Positions 56,465 to 64,000 are shown, numbered from the stretch's first letter. The stretch: DNA of 64,000 bases from Blastococcus sp. HT6-4 (GCF_039679125.1 NZ_CP155551.1:434001-498000), one strand, 5' to 3'. Made by a program: numbers and translations. The notes: generated by a model from the letters alone, not told the origin.

Positions 56465-57258
56465 ACGTTGCGGCCACCCAACTGCAGCCCGAGCGCACCG
56501 GCGAGCGATGCCTCGCACCGCCCCGCGTTCGGGCTGGGGTGCGCGGCGCCGTCGCGCCACCAGGCCCGCCAGGCGCCACCCGCCGAACCGCCCGCCAGCG
56601 GCGCGCAGAGCACGGTGAGCGCGGCGGTCAGCCGCGCCGGCACCCAGTTGGCGACGTCGTCGGCGCGGGCCGACGCCCACCCGAAGCGCTCGTAGCGCTC
56701 GGAGCGGTGACCGACCATCGCGTCCAGGGTGTTGACCGCCCGGTAGCCGAGCAGGCCCGGCAGCCCGGCCAGCGCCCCCCAGAGGAGCGGGGCGACCGCC
56801 GCGTCCGAGGTGTTCTCCGCGACCGACTCCACGGTCGCGCGGGCCAGCCCCGCCCCGTCGAGCGCGCGGGGGTCGCGACCGGCCAGGCCCGGCAGGGTGG
56901 CCCGCGCGGCCGGCACGTCGTCGGCCGCCAGCGCGCGGTGCATGCGGTCCGCCGTCCGGGCCAGCGACGTCCCGCCCAGCACGGTCCACGTCGCGGCCGC
57001 CGTCCCCACGACGCGGAGCACCGGTCGCCGTCGGGTGCCGTGGTCGGCCGCCACCCCGAGGACGACCACGCCCCCGGTGAGCGCCAGCCAGTGCGCCGCG
57101 CCGGCTGCGCGCGAGTTCCGCCACAGCCGGCGTTCCACCGCGGCCGCGAGGCGGCCGAACCCGGCGACCGGGTGCCCCCTCCGGGGGTCGGCGAGGGCGA
57201 GGTCGGCCAGTGCGCCGAGGGCCAGGCCCAGAGCGGTCGGGGTGTCGGGACGGCGCAC
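56314..57258 (-). CDS. cobD: adenosylcobinamide-phosphate synthase (CbiB/CobD)
   Basis: 314 residues. Polytopic membrane protein joining aminopropanol(-phosphate) to adenosylcobyric acid. Family features: LALADPRRGHPVAGFGRLAAAVERRLW at the start, ARATVESVAENTSDAAVAPLLWGALAGLPGLLGYRAVNTLDAMVGHRSERYERFGWASARADDVANWVPARLTA in the centre, and PSPNAGRCEASLAGALGLQLGG near the end. GTG 57258. It stands alone here, separated from cobQ and cobC by several kilobases. Confidence 0.92.
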   Translation of the reverse strand: MRRPDTPTALGLALGALADLALADPRRGHPVAGFGRLAAAVERRLWRNSRAAGAAHWLALTGGVVVLGVAADHGTRRRPVLRVVGTAAATWTVLGGTSLARTADRMHRALAADDVPAARATLPGLAGRDPRALDGAGLARATVESVAENTSDAAVAPLLWGALAGLPGLLGYRAVNTLDAMVGHRSERYERFGWASARADDVANWVPARLTAALTVLCAPLAGGSAGGAWRAWWRDGAAHPSPNAGRCEASLAGALGLQLGGRNVYGSRVEDRPLLGSGRAPAAGDIPRAVRLSRAVWTAAAILAAGARSGRRR

Positions 57259-57310
57259 GGCGTCATGGTGCCAAGCCCCCGGTGGCCGGTCCCCGCCCGG
57301 GCGCCGTCCC

Positions 57311-57316
57311 TAGGAT
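57311..57316 (+). promoter_or_regulatory. leaderless -10 element of def
   Basis: TAGGAT ends 8 nt before ATG 57325, without a Shine-Dalgarno sequence. Confidence 0.45.
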
Positions 57317-57324
57317 CGGTCGGC

Positions 57325-57882
57325 ATGCGCCTGTTCGGCCGTTACGACGGCGTCGCCCGGCCGATCGTCACCTACGGCAGCAACCCCGTCCTGCACCGGC
57401 GGTGCGCCGAGGTCACCACGTTCGACGACGGCCTGCGCCGGCTGGTCCTGGACATGTTCGCGAGCATGACGGCCGCCGACGGGGTCGGGCTGGCGGCGAA
57501 CCAGATCGGCGTGGACGCCCGGGTGTTCGTCATCGACTGCCCGGACGCCGACGGTGAGGACGTCGTGGGCTACGTCGTCAACCCGTCGCTGACCCTGCTC
57601 GACCCGGTCGGGGACGACCCGGCGGAAGAGGTTACCGAGGAGGGCTGCCTGTCGGTGCCCGGCCCCTACGCCGAGCTGCCGCGCGCGTTCCGGGCGCGGG
57701 TGGACGGGATCGACCTGCACGGGGACCCGGTGACGATCGAGGCGACCGGCATGGCCGCCCGGTGCCTGCAGCACGAGGTCGACCACCTGAACGGGACGGT
57801 GTACGTCGACCTGCTCCCCGAGGAGCACCGCGAGCGGCTGCTCGCGGAGGCCGCGGGCCCGGAGGGCGAGCTGCCCGCCTGA
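57325..57882 (+). CDS. def: peptide deformylase
   Basis: 185 residues. Removes the N-formyl group from new proteins. All three metal/active-site motifs are present: GVGLAANQ (53-60), EGCLSVP (metal ligand Cys108) and HEVDH (His150, Glu151, His154). ATG 57325 is supported by the leaderless -10. An acidic, Ala-rich C-terminus (LAEAAGPEGELPA) extends past the fold. Single gene. Confidence 0.95.
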   Translation: MRLFGRYDGVARPIVTYGSNPVLHRRCAEVTTFDDGLRRLVLDMFASMTAADGVGLAANQIGVDARVFVIDCPDADGEDVVGYVVNPSLTLLDPVGDDPAEEVTEEGCLSVPGPYAELPRAFRARVDGIDLHGDPVTIEATGMAARCLQHEVDHLNGTVYVDLLPEEHRERLLAEAAGPEGELPA

Positions 57883-57973
57883 GCGGGGGCGCGGGCCGGA
57901 AAAGGTGCTGAGGTCGTCCGCGACATCGGTGATGATCTCCGCCGGCCCGTACGACCGACGAGAGGCATCCCCG

Positions 57974-58466
57974 GTGAGACCGCTGACCGAGACCCAGGTC
58001 CGGCGTTCGTTTCGTCAACTGCTCGCGCGGAGAGGCCGACGGCCTGACCCTGCCGAAGGACTTCGACAGCCTGGACTGGGCGGAGCAGGACGTGCTCGGC
58101 TGGCGGGACCCGACGGCGCCCCTGCGCGGATACCTGGTGGCGGAGGTCGACGGCGAGCCGGTGGGCATCGCCGTCCGGGCCGCCGACAGCAGCATGTCCA
58201 GCCGCACGGCGGCCATGTGCCTGCCGTGCGAGACGGCGCAGACCGGGAACGGCGTGTCGCTGTTCACCGCCCGGCGGACCGGGGAGGCCGGCCGGAACGG
58301 CAACACCGTGGGCACCTACATCTGCGCCGACCTGCGGTGCTCCCAACGGGTGCGGACCGAGATCCCGCCGTGGATGCAGGAGCGGGATCCGGCCGAGGTG
58401 GTCCCCGAACGGGCCGCGGAGCTGCGGGAACGGGTGCTCGGCTTCCTCGCGTCGGTGCGCCGCTAG
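57974..58466 (+). pseudogene. FusB/FBP-like zinc-finger protein, frameshifted by one inserted base
   Basis: From GTG 57974 the first 13 residues (VRPLTETQVRRSF) are those of the FBP (elongation factor G-binding, FusB-like) family. At the TTT of 58010-58012 the frame shifts. In the next frame the protein continues VNCSRGEADGLTLPKDFDSLDW...DVLGWRDP, then the four-cysteine finger (MCLPCETAQT ... CADLRCSQRVRTE). Removing one T restores a normal ~163-residue protein, and the second frame has no start codon before the shift. Either a pseudogene or a base-calling error. Family members bind ribosome-bound EF-G and rescue stalled translation. Confidence 0.75.
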
Positions 58467-58518
58467 CCCGGTGGTCCCGCGAAGGGTGCGCGGGCCCCGG
58501 CCGGGGTAGCTGAGCGGC

Positions 58519-59697
58519 ATGGCGCTCCCGCGGATCCTCGTGCTCGTGCTCGCCGGCGGCGCCGGAGGCCGCCTGGAACTGCTCACCGAGCGGCGGGCGA
58601 AGCCGGCCGTCCCCTTCGCGGGGGTCTACCGGCTCATCGACTTCCCGCTGAGCAACTGCCAGAACTCCCAGATCGCCGACGTCTGGGTCTCCATCCAGTT
58701 CCACCCCACGTCGCTGCACGACCACCTGTCCAACGGCCGTCCCTGGGACCTGGACCGGACGGCCGGCGGGCTGCTCACCCTCCCGCCGTACAAGGGGACC
58801 GAGCGGGGTGGCTGGAACACCGGGACGGCGGACTCGCTCTGGCGCCACGCGGAGCTCATCCGCGCCTTCGACCCCGACGCGCTGGTCGTCGTCAGCGCCG
58901 ACGCGGTCTACAAGCTCGACTACCGGGAGGTCGTCGAGGCGCATGTGGGTTCGGGCGCCGAGGTGACGATGGTGACCACCGAGGTCACGGCCGACGACGC
59001 CTCGCGCTACGGGATCGTCGAGACCGGCGAGGGGGACCGCATCACCGGCTACGCCTACAAGCCCGACGAGCCGGCGACGACGACGGCCACCAACGAGGTG
59101 TTCGTCTTCTCCCCGACCCCCACGCTGGACCGGCTCGAGGCGCTCAGCGACGAGGCTGGGGAGGAGGGGCTCGAGGACCTGGGCACCCGGTTGCTGCCCG
59201 CGCAGACCCGGGACGGCCTCGCCCGCGCCTATCCGCTGCAGGGCTACTGGCGCGACGTCGGCACCGTCCCGGCGTACTGGGAGGCCCACCGGGAGTTCAT
59301 CTCCGCGGATCCGCCGCTGGACCTCGACGCCCCGCGGTGGCCGGTGCACACGCGGGGAGGGCGGCGCAGCGCCGCGCGGGTGCTGAGCGGGGCCGTCGTC
59401 GAGGACAGCCTGATCTCCGGCGGCACCCGGGTGGGCGGTGAGGTGCGCGGCTCCACGTTCTCCCCCGGGGTGGTGGTGGAGCGGGGGGCGACGGTCGTCG
59501 ACTCGGTCCTCCTGCCCGGGGTCCGTGTGCGGTCGGGCGCGACGGTGACCCGGGCGGTGCTCGACGACGGCGTCGACGTGGGGCACGACGCCTCGGTCGG
59601 CGGGGACGGGGAGATCACCCTCGTCGGGCGTGCGGCGCGGGTCGCCGACGGCACCGAGCTGGTGGCGGGCGCCCGCTTCCCCGAGCCGGAGGGGTGA
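58519..59697 (+). CDS. glgC: glucose-1-phosphate adenylyltransferase (GlgC-like)
   Basis: 392 residues. Nucleotidyltransferase domain with LVLAGGAGGRLELLTERRAKPAVPFAGVYRLIDFPLSNCQNSQI (the LAGGxGxRL and KPAVPF motifs), RGTADSLW-like NTGTADSLWRHAELI and the sugar site YWRDVGTVPAYWEAH. The C-terminal ~100 residues are left-handed beta-helix hexapeptide repeats (GAVVEDSLISGGTRVGGEVRGSTFSPGVVVERGATVVDSVLLPG). Makes ADP-glucose for glycogen or related glucans. ATG 58519 with imperfect -10 TAGCTG 6 nt before. No other glycogen gene is adjacent. Confidence 0.88.
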   Translation: MALPRILVLVLAGGAGGRLELLTERRAKPAVPFAGVYRLIDFPLSNCQNSQIADVWVSIQFHPTSLHDHLSNGRPWDLDRTAGGLLTLPPYKGTERGGWNTGTADSLWRHAELIRAFDPDALVVVSADAVYKLDYREVVEAHVGSGAEVTMVTTEVTADDASRYGIVETGEGDRITGYAYKPDEPATTTATNEVFVFSPTPTLDRLEALSDEAGEEGLEDLGTRLLPAQTRDGLARAYPLQGYWRDVGTVPAYWEAHREFISADPPLDLDAPRWPVHTRGGRRSAARVLSGAVVEDSLISGGTRVGGEVRGSTFSPGVVVERGATVVDSVLLPGVRVRSGATVTRAVLDDGVDVGHDASVGGDGEITLVGRAARVADGTELVAGARFPEPEG

Positions 59698-59699
59698 GC

Positions 59700-59722
59700 C
59701 GGAAGCGGCCCGGCCGCTTCCG
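59700..59722 (+). terminator. hairpin after glgC
   Basis: 11-bp perfect stem (59700-59710 with 59712-59722) around one base, starting 3 bp after the glgC stop. It argues for the ATG at 59736 as the start of the next gene. Confidence 0.55.
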
Positions 59723-59735
59723 CGTTGCCCGGGGC

Positions 59736-60065
59736 ATGACCCAGCCCTTCGAGCTCGACCTGCACTCGGAGTTCCTCCGGGCCGACCTCTACCTGAACAT
59801 GGGTCAGCCCGCCGAGGCCGCGCGCATCCTCGGGCCCCTCGTCGACGCCGAGCCGCGCAACGAGGCGGCGCAGGAGCTGCTGGCGCGGGCCTACTACGGC
59901 TCGGCGCAGCTGGGCCCGGCCGAGGAGGCGCTGCGCCGGCTCGTGGAGCTGGCGCCCAGCAACGGCTGGGCCCGGCGTGCGCTGGCCCGCACGCTGGAGC
60001 GGCAGAGCCGCCCGGCCGAGGCCGGCGTGCACCACCGGGTGGCCGACGCCCTCGGCGCGGCCTGA
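59736..60065 (+). CDS. tetratricopeptide-repeat protein
   Basis: 109 residues. MTQPFELDLHSEFLRADLYLNMGQPAEAARILGPLVDAEPRNEAAQELLARAYYGSAQLGPAEEALRRLVELAPSNGWARRALARTLERQSRPAEAGVHHRVADALG shows about two and a half TPR units of the A..L..A/G..Y type. Small TPR proteins of this form are widespread in actinobacteria without a known partner. A GTG at 59694 overlapping the glgC stop would add 14 residues, but the hairpin between makes it less likely. Confidence 0.8.
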   Translation: MTQPFELDLHSEFLRADLYLNMGQPAEAARILGPLVDAEPRNEAAQELLARAYYGSAQLGPAEEALRRLVELAPSNGWARRALARTLERQSRPAEAGVHHRVADALGAA

Positions 60066-60166
60066 CCCCGCTCGGGCGTTCTGGGACGATGGGCGCGGGG
60101 TGCTGCCGCTGTGCCCGTCCCGCCCCACAGTTCCCGACACGAGCGCCCGCTCGGCCAGGAGATCCC

Positions 60167-61063
60167 ATGATCCGCCGCACCGTCCCCGGCGCGTTCCTCG
60201 CGCTGACCCTCGCCCTCACCGCCTGCGGGGGTGGCGAGGGGGAGATCTCGTCGCCTGCCGCCGCCGAGGTGGCCGAGGAGATCACCACCGACCTGTCCGA
60301 GGCCCCCGAGATCCCGGCCGCCGACGCCCCGGCGCCGGCGGAGCTGGTGATCGAGGACGTCGTGGTGGGCGACGGCGCCGAGGCCGTCGAGGGCACGTCC
60401 GTCGAGGTGAAGTACGTCGGCGGGTTCTACGAGACCGGCGAGGAGTTCGACTCGTCCTGGAGCCGCGGGGCGGACGAGACCCTGCCGGTCGTCCTCGGGG
60501 CGGGGCAGGTCATCCCCGGCTTCGAGCAGGGCATCACCGGCATGCGGGAGGGCGGCCGGCGGGTGGTCACGATCCCGAGCGAGCTCGGCTACGGCGACAG
60601 CGCCAGCGGCCCGATCCCCGCCGGCTCCACGCTGGTCTTCGTGATCGACCTCGTGGAGGTCACCACCGACCTGCCCGAGGCCCCCGGCATCCCGGCCCCC
60701 GACATCCCGGCTGCCGACGCCCCGGCGCCGGAGGAGCTGGTGGTCGAGGACGTCGTGGTGGGCGACGGCGCCGAGGCCGTCGAGGGCAGCGCGGTGGAGG
60801 TGAAGTACGTCGGCGGGTTCTACGAGACCGGCGAGGAGTTCGACTCGTCCTGGAGCCGCGGGGCGGACGAGACCCTGCCGGTCGTCCTCGGGGCGGGGCA
60901 GGTCATCCCCGGCTTCGAGCAGGGCATCACCGGCATGCGGGAAGGCGGCCGGCGGGTGGTCACGATCCCGAGCGAGCTCGGCTACGGCGACAGGGCCAAC
61001 GGCCCGATCCCCGCCGGCTCCACGCTGGTCTTCGTGATCGACCTCGTCGAGGTCACCGGCTGA
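60167..61063 (+). CDS. lipoprotein with two tandem FKBP-type peptidyl-prolyl isomerase domains
   Basis: 298 residues. Lipoprotein signal with LALTACGGG (Cys20), an acidic linker, then two FKBP domains, each starting VEVKYVGGFYETGEEFDSSW and ending PAGSTLVFVIDLVEV. The prolyl isomerase residues (Y of VKYVG, FDSSW, VIPGFEQGI, AGSTLVFVIDL) occur in both. The halves are almost identical in DNA over most of their length, offset 393 bp, showing a recent internal duplication. ATG 60167 follows AGGAG (60157-60161). Expected on the outer membrane face, assisting exported protein folding. Confidence 0.9.
   Translation: MIRRTVPGAFLALTLALTACGGGEGEISSPAAAEVAEEITTDLSEAPEIPAADAPAPAELVIEDVVVGDGAEAVEGTSVEVKYVGGFYETGEEFDSSWSRGADETLPVVLGAGQVIPGFEQGITGMREGGRRVVTIPSELGYGDSASGPIPAGSTLVFVIDLVEVTTDLPEAPGIPAPDIPAADAPAPEELVVEDVVVGDGAEAVEGSAVEVKYVGGFYETGEEFDSSWSRGADETLPVVLGAGQVIPGFEQGITGMREGGRRVVTIPSELGYGDRANGPIPAGSTLVFVIDLVEVTG
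60284..61063 (+). repeat. tandem duplication inside the FKBP gene
   Basis: Two copies with a 393-bp (131-codon) period in the domain region; the second linker carries an extra 15 bp (APDIP). Long stretches are identical between copies, including 200-plus bp from GTGAAGTACGTCGGCGGG onward with only scattered changes. Confidence 0.9.
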
Positions 61064-61070
61064 CCTCGCA

Positions 61071-61086
61071 CCGGCCCTCCGGCCGG
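61071..61086. terminator. short hairpin between convergent genes
   Basis: CCGGCC-CTCC-GGCCGG, 7 bp after the FKBP gene and 8 bp before the end of the convergent phosphatase gene. Confidence 0.4.
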
Positions 61087-61093
61087 GGCACGG

Positions 61094-61645
61094 TCACTCG
61101 CAGACCTCGAGCCGGGTGACCGTGCCGTTGTGCGGCGTGATCGCCGGCATGGCGTCGGGGCCCAGCCCCGCGGCCACCGCCTGCGCGGCGCGGATGGTGT
61201 CGCCGTGCGTGACGAGCGCGACGACGTCGGCCGGCGGCTCGACGCACAGGTGGGTGAGGAAGGCGGCGACCCGGGCGTGCAGCTCGGCCAGGCTCTCCCC
61301 GCCCTCGGCCGACCAGTGGGCGTCGGACCAGTCGACGACGTCCCACAGCTCCCGGGACGGCCGGCCCTCGAGCACGCCGTAGCCCTGCTCCCGGAGCGCC
61401 GGGGTGGTGGAGAAGGGCAGCCCGGTCGCGCGGGCGCAGTACTCGGCGGTCTGCACCGCGCGCAGCAGGTCGCTCGACAGGAGCGCGCCCGGGCGCAGGC
61501 CGGCCAGCTCCGCGGCGGCCGTCTCGGCCTGCGTACGGCCCAGCGGGGTCAGCGGCACGTGTGCGGTCTGGCCCTGCATGAGGCCGGCGGCGTTCCACTC
61601 GCTCTGCCCGTGGCGCACGAGCAGGAGGGTGACGGGGTGGGCCAT
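61094..61645 (-). CDS. histidine phosphatase (phosphoglycerate mutase superfamily)
   Basis: 183 residues. Catalytic LLVRHGQSEWN with nucleophilic His14, LLSSDLLRAVQTAEYCARAT, PALREQGYGVLEGRPSRELW with the acid Glu, and the second histidine in ALVTHGDTIRAAQAVA. These fit the small phosphatase branch. With cobalamin genes in the window an alpha-ribazole phosphatase role is possible but not shown. ATG 61645 follows a TACGCT hexamer by 11 nt. Divergent from the next gene. Confidence 0.85.
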   Translation of the reverse strand: MAHPVTLLLVRHGQSEWNAAGLMQGQTAHVPLTPLGRTQAETAAAELAGLRPGALLSSDLLRAVQTAEYCARATGLPFSTTPALREQGYGVLEGRPSRELWDVVDWSDAHWSAEGGESLAELHARVAAFLTHLCVEPPADVVALVTHGDTIRAAQAVAAGLGPDAMPAITPHNGTVTRLEVCE

Positions 61646-61697
61646 GGCAAGGAGGCAGCGTAGGGCAGGGGGTCGGAGCGGGTGAGGGCCCGCCTCG

Positions 61698-61703
61698 TAC
61701 CGT
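61698..61703 (+). promoter_or_regulatory. leaderless -10 element of the Rv3662c-like gene
   Basis: TACCGT ends 7 nt before GTG 61711, which decides between the GTG codons at 61705 and 61711. Confidence 0.45.
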
Positions 61704-61710
61704 CGTGGGC

Positions 61711-62499
61711 GTGACCATCCCCGTCCGCCCCGGTGCCGCGCGCCCCACGGCCCGTCCGGGCACCCCCGACCCGCTGGCCCCGCTGCTCGACCTGCCCGGC
61801 GTGCGGGAGGCGTCGGGCGCCGCCCGCGCCGGGATCGACCGGCTGCTGGGCCACCGCGTCCTGCGCCGGGAGTCGGCCGGGGTGAGCACCGAGTCGGCGC
61901 TGCGCGGGGCCCGCGCGTCCGCGGCGCTGGCGGGCGTCGACGTGCCGCTGGCCGAGCTGCGGGCCGGCTCCGTCGGCGACCCGGTCGTGCAGGGCGCGCT
62001 GCGGGCGTCGGCCGCCCTGGGCTCGATGGTGGAGACCTGGCCCAAGGCGCCGGGGCAGGTGCTGGCCCGGCTGCACGTCCTGGCCGCGGCCGACCTGACC
62101 GACCGCGCCGACCTCGGCCGTCCGGCCGCGCACGCCGGGCCCCGGCTCGGCGGCCTGTTCTCGATCGTCTCCGGCACCTCCACGGTGCCGGCGGTGCTCG
62201 TCGCCGCGCTGGTGCACGGCGAGCTGGCCGCGCTCGCCCCGTTCGGCGTCGCCGACGGCGTCGTCGCCCGCGCCGCGGCCCGGCTGACCGGGATCACCCG
62301 TGGGCTGGACCCCAAGGCCGTGTCGGTGCCCGAGGTCGGGTTCGCCGAGCTGGGCCGCGAGGCCTACGGCGAGGCGCTCGCCGGCTACGCGGCCGGCACC
62401 CCCGAGGGCGTGGCCGCGTGGCTGGTGCACTGCTGCCGGGCCACCGAGCACGGCGCCCTGGAGGGCCTGGCGATCTGCGAGAGCCTGCTACGCGGCTGA
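61711..62499 (+). CDS. conserved actinobacterial protein (Rv3662c-like; often labelled oxidoreductase)
   Basis: 262 residues (MTIPVRPGAARPTARPGTPDPL...). Helical, alanine-rich, with ESALRGARASAALAGVDVPLAELRAG, QVLARLHVLAAADL and LVHGELAALAPFGVADGVVARAAARLTG. The last segment and the HGELAALxPF pattern recall Fic-type folds, but no HPFxxGNGR motif is present, so no AMPylation activity is claimed. The family is regularly found beside the HAD-IB phosphatase gene (mycobacterial Rv3661), as here two genes away. Function unknown. Confidence 0.65.
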   Translation: MTIPVRPGAARPTARPGTPDPLAPLLDLPGVREASGAARAGIDRLLGHRVLRRESAGVSTESALRGARASAALAGVDVPLAELRAGSVGDPVVQGALRASAALGSMVETWPKAPGQVLARLHVLAAADLTDRADLGRPAAHAGPRLGGLFSIVSGTSTVPAVLVAALVHGELAALAPFGVADGVVARAAARLTGITRGLDPKAVSVPEVGFAELGREAYGEALAGYAAGTPEGVAAWLVHCCRATEHGALEGLAICESLLRG

Positions 62500-62537
62500 G
62501 CCGAGCGGGACGGCGGCCGCGACGGAACACTGGGCGC

Positions 62538-63506
62538 ATGCGCACCCTCGACGTCCCGGGGCTCGGCCCCGTCAGCCGCATCGGCCTGGGCACCTGGCAG
62601 TTCGGGTCCCGCGAGTGGGGCTACGGCGCCGGCTACGCCGACCAGGCGGCCGGCGCCATCGTCCGCCGGGCCCGGGAGCTCGGCATCACGCTCTTCGACA
62701 CCGCGGAGATCTACGGCTTCGGGCGCAGCGAGCGGATCCTCGGCGAGGCGCTGGGGGAGGAGCGCGACCGCGTCGTCGTCGCGAGCAAGATCTTCCCGGT
62801 GGCGCCGTTCCCGCGGGTGGTGCAGCAGCGGTGGGCCGGGAGCGCCCGCCGGCTGGGGCTGGACCGCATCCCGCTCTACCAGGTGCACCAGCCCAACCCG
62901 GTGGTGCCCGACACGGTGACGATGCCGGGGATGCGCGCGCTGCTCGACGAGGACCGGATCGCTGCCGCCGGCGTCTCGAACTACTCTCTGGGCCGCTGGC
63001 GGGCCGCCGACGAGGCGCTCGGCCGCCCGGTGGTCGCCAACCAGGTGCAGTTCTCCCTGGCCTCCGCCGGGCCGCTGGCGGACCTGGTGCCGTTCGCCGA
63101 GCAGGAGGACCGGCTGGTCATCGCCTACAGCCCGCTGGCGCAGGGGCTGCTCGGGGGCCGGTACTCGGTGGACCACCGGCCCGGTGGTGTCCGGGCGGCC
63201 AACCCGCTGTTCGGCACCGAGAACCTGCGCCGGGTCGGGCCGCTGCTCGACGTCCTCCGGGAGGTGGCGGCCGCCCACGACGCCACGCCGGCCCAGGTGG
63301 CCCTGGCCTGGCTGGTCGCGCAGCCGCGGGTGGTGGTCATCCCCGGTGCGTCCAGCGTGGAGCAGCTGGAGTCCAACGCCGCCGCCGACCAGCTGCGGCT
63401 GGCCGACGACGAGGTGGCCGCCCTGACGGCGGCCGCACGGGCGTTCACGCCGGTCTCGGCGGTCCGCACGCTCGTCGACGGGGTGCGGGAGCGGTTCGGC
63501 CGCTGA
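62538..63506 (+). CDS. aldo/keto reductase
   Basis: 322 residues. TIM-barrel AKR with GLGTWQFGSREWGYG, TLFDTAEIYGFGRSERILGEAL (catalytic Asp and Tyr), VVVASKIFPVAPF (catalytic Lys), YQVHQPNP (catalytic His region), AGVSNYSLGRW and the NADPH-site LVAQPRVVVIPGASSVEQLESNAAA. Reduces carbonyl compounds with NADPH; substrate unknown. ATG 62538 is preceded by a weak AACACT at 6 nt. Ends 9 bp from the convergent HAD gene. Confidence 0.9.
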   Translation: MRTLDVPGLGPVSRIGLGTWQFGSREWGYGAGYADQAAGAIVRRARELGITLFDTAEIYGFGRSERILGEALGEERDRVVVASKIFPVAPFPRVVQQRWAGSARRLGLDRIPLYQVHQPNPVVPDTVTMPGMRALLDEDRIAAAGVSNYSLGRWRAADEALGRPVVANQVQFSLASAGPLADLVPFAEQEDRLVIAYSPLAQGLLGGRYSVDHRPGGVRAANPLFGTENLRRVGPLLDVLREVAAAHDATPAQVALAWLVAQPRVVVIPGASSVEQLESNAAADQLRLADDEVAALTAAARAFTPVSAVRTLVDGVRERFGR

Positions 63507-63515
63507 GCGCCCGGG

Positions 63516-64000
63516 TCAGGCGCCGCGGCGGCGACGGCGGCCGGGGGCCGGGGCGGGCCCGTCGGCGGGCAGCAGCCCGGCCCGCGCCGCCCGGTGCCGG
63601 GCGTACCAGGCCAGGCCGACGACGGCGGCGCCGACACCCATGGCCGCGCCCGTGACCACCGGCGCGGGCGGCACCGAGAAGCGGGCGCGCATGCTGACCG
63701 GCCGCTCGAAGCGCCGCATCGGCCAGCCGTGCTGCAGCGCCGCCTTGCGCAGCCCGCGGTCGGGGTTCACCGCGGTGGGGTGCCCGACGGCGGCCAGCAT
63801 CGGCAGGTCGGTGATCGAGTCGCTGTAGGCGTAGCAGTCGGCCAGGTCGTAACCGCCCTCGGCGGCCAGCGCGCGGATGGCCTCGGCCTTGTTCTCGCCG
63901 TAGGCGTAGAACTCGATCTCGCCGGTGTAGCGGCCCTCCTCGGTGACCATCCGGGTGGCGACGACGCGGTCGACGCCGAGCATCTCGCCGATCGGCTCCA
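63516..64000 (-). CDS. HAD-IB family phosphatase, C-terminal part (SerB/Rv3661-like, 5' partial)
   Basis: The gene runs off the right edge; 161 C-terminal codons are visible. They include EPIGEMLGVDRVVATRMVTEEGRYTGEIEFYAYGENKAEAI and the HAD motif III/IV region YAYSDSITDLPMLAAVGHPTAVNPDRGLRKAALQHGWPMRRF (Asp of SDSITDLPML binds magnesium). A hydrophobic helix follows (VTGAAMGVGAAVVGLAWY), then a basic end. It matches the mycobacterial Rv3661 type with its C-terminal membrane segment. The catalytic DxD lies outside the window. Likely a membrane-attached phosphatase of unknown substrate. Confidence 0.85.
   Translation of the reverse strand, partial: EPIGEMLGVDRVVATRMVTEEGRYTGEIEFYAYGENKAEAIRALAAEGGYDLADCYAYSDSITDLPMLAAVGHPTAVNPDRGLRKAALQHGWPMRRFERPVSMRARFSVPPAPVVTGAAMGVGAAVVGLAWYARHRAARAGLLPADGPAPAPGRRRRRGA

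Overview
The window is 64 kb of very GC-rich chromosome (most third codon positions G or C, many GTG starts, a few TTG and one probable CTG). It contains housekeeping genes that all point to a high-GC actinobacterium. A Geodermatophilaceae-type organism (Blastococcus, Geodermatophilus, Modestobacter) is my best guess from gene content and style, but nothing here proves the genus. There is no rRNA, prophage, insertion sequence, integrase or CRISPR array. One tRNA (Pro, CGG) is present.

Layout. 1-6.2 kb: the end of a glycine-rich protein, a two-domain VOC protein, an FMN/F420 PPOX protein overlapping a pirin, an exported LVIVD/PA-domain protein with a CRP-like site in its promoter, and a second pirin with a perfect 14-bp palindrome at its promoter. 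6.3-14.9 kb: an ABC-F ATPase, then a compact six-gene Mrp cation/proton antiporter operon (mrpA with an MrpB-like end, then C, D, E, F, G), every junction overlapping by 4 bp. 14.9-21.7 kb: leuA with a leucine attenuator, a helix-turn-helix protein with a cysteine-rich tail, a tandem palindromic repeat array, a phospholipase D-like protein, and the lysC-asd operon. 21.8-25.3 kb: an S9 peptidase, tRNA-Pro, a metallophosphoesterase and a YqeY protein.

25.3-40.3 kb: a block that matches, gene for gene and strand for strand, the Mycobacterium tuberculosis Rv3667-Rv3683 neighbourhood as I remember it: ponA2, two ArsA/Get3-like ATPases, a DUF4177 protein, RidA, a Nudix protein, crp, a small membrane protein, nth, a thioredoxin-like lipoprotein, a CoA-type Nudix protein, the MarP-type membrane protease, an EphE-like hydrolase, a holin-like membrane protein and acs. 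A cupredoxin lipoprotein is inserted before marP and no whiB4 is found at its expected place. leuA/lysC/asd and the terminal HAD phosphatase also have counterparts in the same mycobacterial region.

40.4-64 kb: more mixed genes. These include an iron-reductase-like Fe-S protein, a DODA-type dioxygenase, and an ABC exporter operon with a frameshifted permease and a 32-bp duplication over its start. There are four dispersed cobalamin/siroheme genes (cysG/cobA, cobC, cobQ, cobD), a membrane protein plus winged-helix regulator pair, an AbrB-type membrane protein, a MazF-like protein, PPOX and thioesterase genes on a divergent promoter, plsC, an ANTAR regulator, a MocR regulator, and def. The end of the window has a frameshifted FusB-like zinc-finger gene, glgC, a TPR protein, a tandem-duplicated FKBP isomerase, a histidine phosphatase, an aldo/keto reductase and the end of a HAD phosphatase.

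Regulatory style. Many genes have a TAnnnT hexamer ending 6-8 nt before the start codon and no Shine-Dalgarno sequence, which suggests leaderless transcripts; others have clear AGGAGG-type sites. The most unusual signals are a family of covarying palindromes (8.2 kb and three tandem copies at 17.5-17.7 kb), a 44-bp repeat found after asd and after a Nudix gene, the duplicated start region with a coupled upstream ORF at 44.2 kb, and two single-base frameshifts. I did not find a clearly new multi-gene system.
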